Part shown: one piece after another, positions 8,671 through 14,940 of the stretch
How positions within the stretch are numbered: the first letter of the stretch is position 1
Layout: every line of letters starts with the position of its first letter
Assembly (NCBI GenBank): GCA_002396085.1
Contig: DGWI01000012.1
Location: 16,853-80,852, forward strand
DNA: 64,000 nt
Direction: 5' to 3'
Source: Porphyromonadaceae bacterium UBA4262
GTDB lineage: Bacteria > Bacteroidota > Bacteroidia > Bacteroidales > Muribaculaceae
Notes under the pieces: generated by a model
What the model saw: the letters and a program-made list of their open reading frames with translations, nothing else
What the model was told of the DNA's origin: nothing
Database searches by the model: none
Translations under genes and position numbers: made by a program

Positions 8671-8726
8671 ACCACTTTACGCAGTCGAATAATAATCAGG
8701 TTGCTAATCAGATTGAAACTTCTCAT
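8646..8726 (-). CDS. Leader peptide of leu operon attenuator
   Basis: A 26-codon reading frame starting at ATG 8726 and ending with TAA at 8646. Its core reads NLISNLIIIRLRKVV, so ten of fifteen residues around the centre include three Leu, four Ile and two Val: the control codons of a branched-chain amino acid attenuator. It lies about 20 nt after the predicted transcription start and just upstream of the terminator at 8582-8616. The peptide is expected to act only through ribosome stalling when charged Leu/Ile/Val tRNAs are scarce. It is too short to be found by ordinary gene calling. Confidence 0.85.
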   Translation of the reverse strand: MRSFNLISNLIIIRLRKVVGSDKACM

Positions 8727-8754
8727 TTTGTTGCTGTTTTCTAAAAATCGCCTG

Positions 8755-8786
8755 CAAAAATACGTCTTTTTTGCGAAACAGCCAAA
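8755..8786 (-). promoter_or_regulatory. Promoter of the leu operon
   Basis: Minus-strand -33 element TTTG (8783-8786), 20-bp spacer, and -7 element TATTTTTG (8755-8762) match the Bacteroidetes primary sigma consensus TTTG/TAnnTTTG. Transcription should begin near 8748, about 20 nt before the leader peptide ATG. Confidence 0.8.
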
Positions 8787-8814
8787 CAAAAGGGCGACTT
8801 TTTTTCATGTTCCG

Positions 8815-8867
8815 TAAAAAAAGTATCCCCAGAGTATCCCTCAAGCCGCATGGCTTGAGAGATACTT
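8815..8867 (-). terminator. Terminator hairpin overlapping end of VirE_N ATPase gene
   Basis: Minus-strand AGTATCTCTCAAGCC, a 4-nt loop and GGCTTGAGGGATACT form a 15-bp stem (8833-8866) that spans the stop codon at 8841. A second GGGATACT and a run of seven T (8816-8822) follow, so an alternative hairpin ending on the T-tract can also form. It separates this gene from the leu promoter. Confidence 0.7.
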
Positions 8868-11189
8868 GTCGGTTTTCCTGTACATCTTCGTGTCTTCCTG
8901 CCAGACGATGAATCCGCGCTTGGTCCATTGCGCCAGCTGATCCTTGGGGTTGGGATTGCGCTTGCCCTGCTGGATGCGCATGGAGCGGCATTCCTCGCGT
9001 GTGAACTCGTCGGGCATCAGGTCAAGCATGTTGGCCATGCCGCCGCGGCTTACCTTGCGCTCTATCTCCATATCCTCGTCAAGTGCCTCGCTGAAGAGCG
9101 ACATCTTCACCCACATGTCGTAATCGAACGAATAGCGGCAGAAGTCCTCAATATCGCGCGACCACTTCATGCCGTTCATCACGTAGAGGATGCAGGCCTT
9201 ACGGAATGCGATGACAGCGGCACGGCGTGCCATGATGCGATAGCCGTCGTCGTCGAAGAGCGCTGCCCGTTCGGTACCCAGCACGCAGAGGTCGTCGGCC
9301 ATGCGCTTGGCTTGTGGACAGACGATGAGCCCTTTGGCCTCGTCGAGCATCTGCAGGTAGGGCAGCAGCCGTTGCTCGTACTTCTCGTCGTAGCGCTTAT
9401 AGACGGGTATGTGGCCGTTGTCGTCTATGGAGGGAATGGTGCAGAAGTTCAGTCTCGAGACGGTGCCGTCGTTCACGTTCTTGCGGAAGAAGCGGATGGC
9501 CGTGGCTGGCGTAGTGCTTGCATTCCAGCACCATCGCATGGGTGCCCTGGCCGTCACCGACTGGGCTCCCACTCGCTCCTGCCCGTACATATCGGTATCG
9601 AAGTTGCGGCAGATGATGCGGCTCACCATCTCTCTGGAGCTGCCACCGGCCATCTTCGAGAGCATCTCCACCTCGTCCATGCGCGTATAGAGGCACTTGT
9701 GACCTGCCCGCTCGGCATCGGCCAGCCGCTGGGTGAAGGCCGCATTGGTCATGTCGGAGTCTACCACCTGGATGCAGATGTCCTTGGGTCGCTCGGTGCC
9801 TTTCTTGTTGGCAGCACGCGCATTTTGTTCGTCCTTCCACAGCTGCTCCTGTTCACGGCAGAGGGTGTCGCGGGCCACGATGTCCTTCAGGCAGATGTCG
9901 ATGGGCTTCTTGATGCACGACTTTCCCGTTGCCATCGGTGCCACCAGCACACACATCAGCGTGGCTTCCATCTCAGAGTTGTCGGCATACTCCAGTTTGA
10001 CACCGCCCATCCTCGTGGCCCATGCGGGAAAGATGGCGCAGGCCATCGCTGCGCGGCAGTGGTCGGGCACTCGCGAGACGGCCACTCGCAGCGGTGCGGG
10101 CAGTCGGGCAGGCATCTGAGGCTCGCGCATCAGGGCCTCGCGAGTAGTCCCCTGCTCCATGTTCTGACGGCGGCGGCAGAGGTCGAGTGTGAGCTTCATC
10201 TTCTGGCTCATGGCTGCCGTCTGCTTGCGCTTGCAGGCATTGCGGATGGTTTCGCTGACGCGCTCGTGCTGCTCTCCATAGTCGGGCATGATGGTGCGAA
10301 TCCATCGCGGGTCGTCATTGCAGACATGGCGCAGATGACAGGCCATGGTGAAGATGAAGTCGTTGCGGTTGCCGTGCTCTGGTGCCCCTCCCAGCTGGTC
10401 GGCCAGTTCCTCGACAATCCTGTCGTAGGGGATGCCGCGATAGTCTTCAGGATAAATTACCCCGTTGTCATCGGTGTCATCGTCATCGGTGTCATCGCTG
10501 GCAGTGTCATCGCTGGCAGCGTTGGCGGCGGCATTGGCAGGAGTGGCCGTCGCGAACGGCCGCCCGTCCACATTGAGCCCACGCTCCTGATAGGCCTTAC
10601 GGCGCAGGGCAATCTCATCGTCAGGGAGCGGCCTCTGCCAGTCATCGCTGATATAGAGCTGCGAGGCCTCGTCGACGATATAGATCATGCGCTCTGGCGA
10701 GCAGCAGTCTGCATCGAAGTCTACACCCAGGGCCTTGGTATAGGCTTGTTGAGCCTCCTCGATGGTCATGCCCACAGGGATGCGGATGTCCAGATGCAGC
10801 TTCCTCGAGGCCGAATACTCTGCGCGCAGCAGCATGCCCTGCCACTGCCCCTCCTTATTATTTATAAGGTACGCGCGTTGCAAGGCCTGCTCCACCTGAC
10901 TGGCATCATCGATATCCACGCAGGTCTGAAACGTAAACTCCTCGGGCAGGATGGCATCTTGCGAACGATGGTTGTCGCGGAAACGGAAGTAGTGAGGACA
11001 GCGGAAGGGCAACTGTGCCTTCAGCTGGCGACGAACGTCCTTATCGTCCGTTTGGCGAATCTGAGTGATAATACTTGCCACCTCGTCGCTGCGGGTGACG
11101 TTAACGAACTCTTCGAGCTTACACTCGAACACTTGCCCCTTGGGGGCGCGAGCCTTGCGGCTCATGGCAATCATTCTTGCTTTTTCCAT
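8841..11189 (-). CDS. VirE_N (BT4734-type)/DUF3987-like P-loop ATPase
   Basis: A 782-residue protein of the Bacteroidetes BT4734/BF3469 type. Residues about 15-200 match the VirE N-terminal/primase-like domain (FRCPHYFRFRDNHR, LLRAEYSASRKLHLDIRIPVG, DADCCSPERMIYI). An acidic linker of DDT units at about 225-245 follows, then a middle region beginning YRGIPYDRIVEELA, and a DUF3987-like ATPase with Walker A APMATGKS near residue 415 and VVDSD as a candidate Walker B. Such proteins are widespread in Bacteroidetes accessory regions and unrelated in role to Agrobacterium T-DNA transfer; their function is unknown. The linker is encoded by a dispersed nucleotide repeat also present upstream. It has its own promoter and follows two unknown genes. 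Confidence 0.8.
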   Translation of the reverse strand: MEKARMIAMSRKARAPKGQVFECKLEEFVNVTRSDEVASIITQIRQTDDKDVRRQLKAQLPFRCPHYFRFRDNHRSQDAILPEEFTFQTCVDIDDASQVEQALQRAYLINNKEGQWQGMLLRAEYSASRKLHLDIRIPVGMTIEEAQQAYTKALGVDFDADCCSPERMIYIVDEASQLYISDDWQRPLPDDEIALRRKAYQERGLNVDGRPFATATPANAAANAASDDTASDDTDDDDTDDNGVIYPEDYRGIPYDRIVEELADQLGGAPEHGNRNDFIFTMACHLRHVCNDDPRWIRTIMPDYGEQHERVSETIRNACKRKQTAAMSQKMKLTLDLCRRRQNMEQGTTREALMREPQMPARLPAPLRVAVSRVPDHCRAAMACAIFPAWATRMGGVKLEYADNSEMEATLMCVLVAPMATGKSCIKKPIDICLKDIVARDTLCREQEQLWKDEQNARAANKKGTERPKDICIQVVDSDMTNAAFTQRLADAERAGHKCLYTRMDEVEMLSKMAGGSSREMVSRIICRNFDTDMYGQERVGAQSVTARAPMRWCWNASTTPATAIRFFRKNVNDGTVSRLNFCTIPSIDDNGHIPVYKRYDEKYEQRLLPYLQMLDEAKGLIVCPQAKRMADDLCVLGTERAALFDDDGYRIMARRAAVIAFRKACILYVMNGMKWSRDIEDFCRYSFDYDMWVKMSLFSEALDEDMEIERKVSRGGMANMLDLMPDEFTREECRSMRIQQGKRNPNPKDQLAQWTKRGFIVWQEDTKMYRKTDKYLSSHAA
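10451..10518 (-). repeat. Copy A of 37-bp GATGAC repeat, inside coding sequence
   Basis: The in-gene copy encodes the DDTDDDDTDDNG linker of the VirE_N ATPase. Its 37-bp core differs at one position from the two identical intergenic copies at 13111-13147 and 13165-13201, and is followed by the same type of GGGGT-A-TTTAT tail. Confidence 0.85.
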
Positions 11190-11229
11190 AACTTTACTAT
11201 TACTTGTGAATAATTTGATTTTGCAACAG

Positions 11230-11261
11230 CAAAGTTAGCTATAAATAATAGTAGAAACAAG
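11230..11261 (-). promoter_or_regulatory. Promoter of VirE_N ATPase gene
   Basis: The -7 element TAACTTTG (11230-11237) is preceded after 20 bp by CTTG (11258-11261), a three-of-four match to the -33 TTTG. It lies in the 177-bp gap upstream of the ATG at 11189. Nothing else was recognised in that gap. Confidence 0.6.
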
Positions 11262-11366
11262 ACCTTCCGCCCCATAACTGCAGGTCGGAACGATGTTGGC
11301 AGCACATTGGAAAAGTTCGGAAAACGGATGGAAAAACACGGAAGACTCTCGGCAGTCTTTTGGCTA

Positions 11367-11954
11367 TTAAAACTCCTCTCGTATCTTGCGAGTCAGCACG
11401 GGAGCCAGTTGGAGGGCTATCTGATTGCAGACAATGCGCTCTTGGTTTAACCTTGGATTCAGATACGACTGAGGCCACATGGGCCACGGCTCCTCCTGCC
11501 CCATCAGGTAGGCATAATCGCCATTCTTGCGCACCGTGTCGCGCCCACGCCCAGGAACCATCGAGCATATCAGCTGGTCAAAGCGGTTGACGGTGACTCT
11601 GAACAGGATGCCCTCGTCGGTCATCACCCTCAGCACGTGAGCCCACGTCCAGTTGTCCTGCTTGGTGGCTATCACCGTGTCTATCTGCCGCACAATCTCT
11701 ATCAGTCGCTCAGCCACCTCGGGCTGGCGATAGCGGGGCGTAAACTCGCGGGGCATCTGCCGCACGTCAATCTCCTGACCGTCGCGCAGACCACGGAGCA
11801 ACTGCTGGGCCTCCGCCTCGCAACCCGACTCCTCGCCCCAGCGCCTGATCAACTCGACATACGGTTTGCGCTGGGCAGCCGTAGCCTTCGTCTGTGCGAT
11901 GCCCAACACATACTCCACGGGAATGGGCTCCAGTCCTGTAAGCGTTGTCTTCAT
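11367..11954 (-). CDS. Unknown protein (195 aa) of the VirE_N module
   Basis: The 195-residue soluble protein is not recognised. It has no signal peptide or membrane segment. The first half is helical in appearance (RKPYVELIRRWGEESGCEAEAQQLLRGL), followed by a basic stretch and a second half with NWTWAHVLRVMTDEGILFRV, which could be a small winged-helix-like segment, though this is only an impression. The start ATG at 11954 lies 2 bp after the stop of the 217-residue gene, so the two are coupled. Codon use resembles the neighbours. Association with the VirE_N ATPase is by position only. Confidence 0.7.
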   Translation of the reverse strand: MKTTLTGLEPIPVEYVLGIAQTKATAAQRKPYVELIRRWGEESGCEAEAQQLLRGLRDGQEIDVRQMPREFTPRYRQPEVAERLIEIVRQIDTVIATKQDNWTWAHVLRVMTDEGILFRVTVNRFDQLICSMVPGRGRDTVRKNGDYAYLMGQEEPWPMWPQSYLNPRLNQERIVCNQIALQLAPVLTRKIREEF

Positions 11955-11956
11955 AG

Positions 11957-12610
11957 TCAGAGGTGGGCTTGGTTCAGACGGGCTATCACATCGTCCAGAT
12001 AGCCGTCGTCAGAGTGGAAACGGATGCTGATGACCTCGTCGTAGAATGCACCCAGATACACCATCAGCTGGTAGTGCAGCTCGTTGTACACCTCGTCGGG
12101 TGTGCCCTCGGCCTCAAAATAGAAGCCCTGGTGGCTCGGCGTGTTCACACGGAACGTGCCCTCGCTGTCGTTGCCTACGGGCCCCGTCAGCTTCCATACG
12201 TTCAGCGACAGCGTGTAGTTCATCTTCGGCACCTCCTCCCCCTCGGCAGTCTTCTCCACAGGCATCTTGATGGTGCTGCCAAGCAGCTTCATACGCTCCA
12301 GGATATACTCCGCTCCGGCGGGCTCCAACTGCTGGAAGTCGTACTGAATAATCTTCGACACCCACAGCAGATTAGTCCCTCCCGGCGGGCAGAGCACTCG
12401 GCAGTCGTGCAGCTCGGCCCAGTCGCAGAGCGTGCCGGCAGGAAATTCCTCGCCTTCGTCAATCACGGGATACGAAGCAGCGTCGGTGATGCCGCCCGTC
12501 ATCTCCGCATCGTCGTTCCATACCATCAGTGTGGCCACGTGTCGCCCCACCCTTCCCCCAGCGTATATCACGTTGTAGGGAGCATCCATTTTCAGCAGTT
12601 TCGAATTCAT
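11957..12610 (-). CDS. Unknown protein (217 aa), probably leaderless
   Basis: The 217-residue protein is not recognised. It is acidic overall, has no signal peptide, and ends with a cluster FYDEVISIRFHSDDGYLDDVIARLNQ. The ATG at 12610 was chosen because an in-frame TTG at 12619 lies inside the -7 promoter element TACCTTTG and would not be transcribed; transcription should begin at or within a few bases of the ATG, giving a leaderless message. It is the first gene of the module with the 195-residue gene (2-bp gap) and, after a second promoter, the VirE_N ATPase. Confidence 0.7.
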   Translation of the reverse strand: MNSKLLKMDAPYNVIYAGGRVGRHVATLMVWNDDAEMTGGITDAASYPVIDEGEEFPAGTLCDWAELHDCRVLCPPGGTNLLWVSKIIQYDFQQLEPAGAEYILERMKLLGSTIKMPVEKTAEGEEVPKMNYTLSLNVWKLTGPVGNDSEGTFRVNTPSHQGFYFEAEGTPDEVYNELHYQLMVYLGAFYDEVISIRFHSDDGYLDDVIARLNQAHL

Positions 12611-12616
12611 CACCGG

Positions 12617-12648
12617 CAAAGGTACGAAAAGTCGAGCGAAAAACCAAA
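12617..12648 (-). promoter_or_regulatory. Promoter of the unknown-gene module
   Basis: Minus-strand TTTG (12645-12648), 20-bp spacer and TACCTTTG (12617-12624) form a full consensus promoter whose -7 box ends only 6 bp before the ATG at 12610. Confidence 0.8.
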
Positions 12649-12678
12649 TTTATTTGAGTTTTTCCCAGCCGGACTCAT

Positions 12679-12722
12679 CGATGACGATGACAGCGATGAC
12701 AGCGATGACAGCGGTATTTATT
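12679..12722 (+). repeat. Copy B of GATGAC repeat
   Basis: Plus-strand copy with GATGACGATGACAGC units ending in the tail CGGTATTTATTT. It points towards the palindrome at 12739-12776 and is inverted relative to copy C. Confidence 0.75.
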
Positions 12723-12738
12723 TGTCATCGTTTTTGTT

Positions 12739-12776
12739 CATATTTATATATATAATATATTATATATATAAATATG
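12739..12776. repeat. 38-bp perfect AT palindrome
   Basis: The segment reads identically on both strands, with 19-bp arms beginning CATATTTATATATATAATA. It is pure A/T apart from its end bases and stands in a region of otherwise mixed composition, centred between inverted repeat copies B and C. It could extrude as a cruciform or act as a protein-binding or transcript-end hairpin. Confidence 0.9.
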
Positions 12777-12804
12777 GCTCTGTAAATAGCTATGCACTTG
12801 GGAA

Positions 12805-12851
12805 AATAAATAGCCCCACTGTCATCGGTGTCATCGTCATCGGTGTCATCG
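12805..12851 (-). repeat. Copy C of GATGAC repeat
   Basis: Minus-strand copy with the core GATGACACCGATGACGATGA followed by the tail GGGGCTATTTATT. Inverted relative to copies B, D and E. Confidence 0.8.
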
Positions 12852-12871
12852 CCCAACCTGCCCAAATTGCA

Positions 12872-12929
12872 CGAAACGTAATACACCATGCCGCGAAACG
12901 TAATACACCACGCGACGATATTACGTTTC
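12872..12929. repeat. Tandem CGAAACGTAATACACC repeat with hairpin
   Basis: Two copies of CGAAACGTAATACACCAYGC start at 12872 and 12894 (22-bp period). The second copy forms an 11-bp perfect stem, GAAACGTAATA (12895-12905) with TATTACGTTTC (12919-12929), over a 13-nt loop. A further pair of partly matching TTACTGCC segments (about 12982-13013) and a CGTCAATG/CATTGACG hairpin (about 13032-13051) follow before the next array. No gene is seen in 12650-13110. Confidence 0.8.
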
Positions 12930-13110
12930 ATTTTTGTTTACATTCCAAAATCTGCCACGCGACCTCTTCCCTACTTGGAAATTACTGCCTGGGCTGGGAA
13001 AATTTACTGCCAGGCGAGGGCGCAAAATTTTGACGTCAATGCGGCATTGACGAGTTTTTCGCAGGTTTTGAATTATTTTAACAACAACCTACCGTCCACA
13101 AAACAACCCC

Positions 13111-13210
13111 GATGACAACGATGACGATGACACCGATGACAACGGGGCTGTTTATTGTAAACCCGATGACAACGATGACGATGACACCGATGACAACGGG
13201 GGTATTTATT
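13111..13210 (+). repeat. Copies D and E of 37-bp GATGAC repeat, tandem
   Basis: Two copies with identical 37-bp cores (13111-13147 and 13165-13201) and tails GGGGCTGTTTATTG and GGGGGTATTTATTG form a 54-bp tandem. The core is one base different from the copy inside the VirE_N ATPase gene. No reading frame of note covers them. Confidence 0.85.
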
Positions 13211-13283
13211 GTTGACGACGCTTACTGATGCTTCATTAAGTGTCGTTAACTCGCAATGCTCGTTGACGACGCTTACTGATGCT
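13211..13283. repeat. Direct repeat of 22 bp at the 3' end of DUF4301 gene
   Basis: GTTGACGACGCTTACTGATG plus two bases occurs at 13211-13232 and again at 13262-13283, 51 bp apart. The second copy carries the stop codon of the DUF4301 gene (TAA on the minus strand at 13273-13275); the first follows repeat copy E directly. The pair looks like the trace of a duplication or insertion at the gene end. Confidence 0.8.
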
Positions 13284-14790
13284 GGTCGCGCAGCAGGTCG
13301 TTGACGGTCTTCACGGGGTTGAACGTCGAGAGGGGTACCTCCACGAATATGGTCGACCAGTCGCTCATGGCGCCGTTCCACAGTCCGGGCAGCTCCAGGG
13401 CCTGCAGCTCCTTGCCGTTCTTCGACTTCTGCGAGATGAAGCCCGTGGTGGGGTCGACATACTTGGGCAGGTCGAACGGCTTGCCCTGATAGTCCTTCAC
13501 GGCGCATACCAGGTCGACGGGGTTGAAGTGGGTGCCCTTGGTGAACATCTCCATGTACTCCTTGTTCGACTTGTCAATCTGGCTCGACTCCAGGATCTGC
13601 AGGCTCACCGTGCCGTCCTGGTTGTAGGTGAGGAACGGGCCGCCGCCGGGCTCGCCCACATTCTTCACCACGCCGCAGACGCGCATGGGGCGGTTCAGCT
13701 TCTTGCGCAGGTAGATCACCAGATCGGCATCCTCCAGCTCCTTGATGTCCGCCTTGCGGCAGCACAGGTCTTGCTGCACGAAGCGGATTATCTCCTCCAC
13801 CTGCTCGTGCGTGTACCGGCCCGTATCCAGCAGGCGCAGGTACTCGAAGGCCTTCTTCTGCAGGCTTACCAGCACACCGGCGATGATCTGCTTCCACTCC
13901 ACGGTGTCCTGCTTCAGACGGTCGGGCACCACGTTGTCGATGTTCTTCACGAAGATGACGTCGGCCTCAATCTCGTTCAGGTTCTCTATCAGCGCGCCGT
14001 GGCCGCCGGGGCGGAACAGCAGCGAGCCGTCCGGATTGCGGAACGGAGTGCCGTCGGGGTTGGCGGCAATCGTGTCGGTAGAGGGCTTCTGCTCGCTGAA
14101 CGTGATGTCGTACTTGATGCCGTACTTCTGGGCATACTGGTCGGCCTTCTGGGCCACCTTCTGCTTGAACAGCTCCATGTGCTCGTGCGACACGGTGAAG
14201 TGCACGTGGGCCTCGCCGTTCGAGGCGGCATAGAGCGCGCCCTCCACCAGGTGCTCCTCCATCGGAGTGCGCGGACCCTCGGGATAGTTGTGGAACAGCA
14301 GCAGACCCTTGGGCAGCTGACCGTAGTTCAGGCCCTCGGCCTTCAGCATCTGGGCAGCCACGGCCTTGTACTCCCCGGCGCCCATCAGCTCCTTGATGCC
14401 CTTGCCGCAGTTCTTCTGGCAAGCCTCGTCCAGCTCGCCATAGAAGGCAAACTTCTCGATGTTGTCGAAGTACTTCTTCTCGAAGTCGGTGGTCGGCACG
14501 TCGTAGTCAGCATCCACAAAGGCAAACATGTCCTTGAACATACGGCTGGCCGCACCGCTGGCAGGCACGAACTTCACCACCTTCCGGCCCTCGGCCTTAT
14601 ACTGCTGCCAGGCCTCGATGTAGGCCTTGCCCTCGTCGGCCGTAGGGGCCACGATGCCCTTGCCGATGGCGGCAGCAGCCTCCAGGCGCAGGAAGGGGAA
14701 ACCGGTTTTAAACTCGCCTAACTGTCTCTCGATTTGTGCCTCAGAAATTCCTTTCTGGGCCAACTGATTCAAATCTTGTTGTGATAGCAT
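13273..14790 (-). CDS. DUF4301 family protein
   Basis: A 505-residue cytoplasmic protein matching the Bacteroidetes DUF4301 family over its whole length. Distinct stretches are KFVPASGAASRMFKDMFAF near residue 80, LLLFHNYPEGPRTPMEEHLVEGALY near 160, and RPGGHGALIENLNEI near 265. The PASGAASRMFKD segment resembles the sugar-phosphate nucleotidylyltransferase-type fold often suggested for the family, but no function is established. The gene is monocistronic, with a promoter at 14835-14842. Its 3' end lies inside a 22-bp direct repeat and downstream runs into the repeat array. Confidence 0.9.
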   Translation of the reverse strand: MLSQQDLNQLAQKGISEAQIERQLGEFKTGFPFLRLEAAAAIGKGIVAPTADEGKAYIEAWQQYKAEGRKVVKFVPASGAASRMFKDMFAFVDADYDVPTTDFEKKYFDNIEKFAFYGELDEACQKNCGKGIKELMGAGEYKAVAAQMLKAEGLNYGQLPKGLLLFHNYPEGPRTPMEEHLVEGALYAASNGEAHVHFTVSHEHMELFKQKVAQKADQYAQKYGIKYDITFSEQKPSTDTIAANPDGTPFRNPDGSLLFRPGGHGALIENLNEIEADVIFVKNIDNVVPDRLKQDTVEWKQIIAGVLVSLQKKAFEYLRLLDTGRYTHEQVEEIIRFVQQDLCCRKADIKELEDADLVIYLRKKLNRPMRVCGVVKNVGEPGGGPFLTYNQDGTVSLQILESSQIDKSNKEYMEMFTKGTHFNPVDLVCAVKDYQGKPFDLPKYVDPTTGFISQKSKNGKELQALELPGLWNGAMSDWSTIFVEVPLSTFNPVKTVNDLLRDQHQ

Positions 14791-14834
14791 AATTATAATA
14801 TTGGTTTTTAGAATAGTTTGTCACTACTAAGCTG

Positions 14835-14842
14835 CAAAATTA
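14835..14842 (-). promoter_or_regulatory. -7 element of DUF4301 gene
   Basis: Minus-strand TAATTTTG matches TAnnTTTG and predicts a start near 14828, about 38 nt before the ATG at 14790. No convincing TTTG is seen 20 bp further upstream. Confidence 0.55.
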
Positions 14843-14940
14843 CTTCATTTCATGTAGAATGAAGAATGTAGCAGGAAGAATTTGACGCTGCATTGTCTTT
14901 TTTTAACGTTTTTGCTTTCCGCCATACATCCCCGCGGCGG

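Noticed and set aside
8523..8790. T-box or other riboswitch upstream of leuA
   Set aside because: No T-box sequence or known aptamer pattern was seen; a translated leader with overlapping hairpins explains the region.
8841..11189. Conjugation or T-DNA transfer function suggested by the VirE name
   Set aside because: Only the N-terminal fold is shared by name; there are no mobilisation, relaxase or type IV secretion genes in the window.
12611..12619. TTG start for the 217-residue gene
   Set aside because: The TTG lies inside the -7 promoter element TACCTTTG, so it would not be in the transcript.
12725..12931. Small frame translating the AT palindrome (IYIIYYIYKY)
   Set aside because: It arises from the 38-bp palindrome and the GATGAC repeat; both strands give the same kind of peptide and there is no start context.
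13111..13210. Tandem GATGAC repeats as a CRISPR array
   Set aside because: Only two direct copies with a 17-bp gap that is itself similar between copies, no further spacers and no cas genes.
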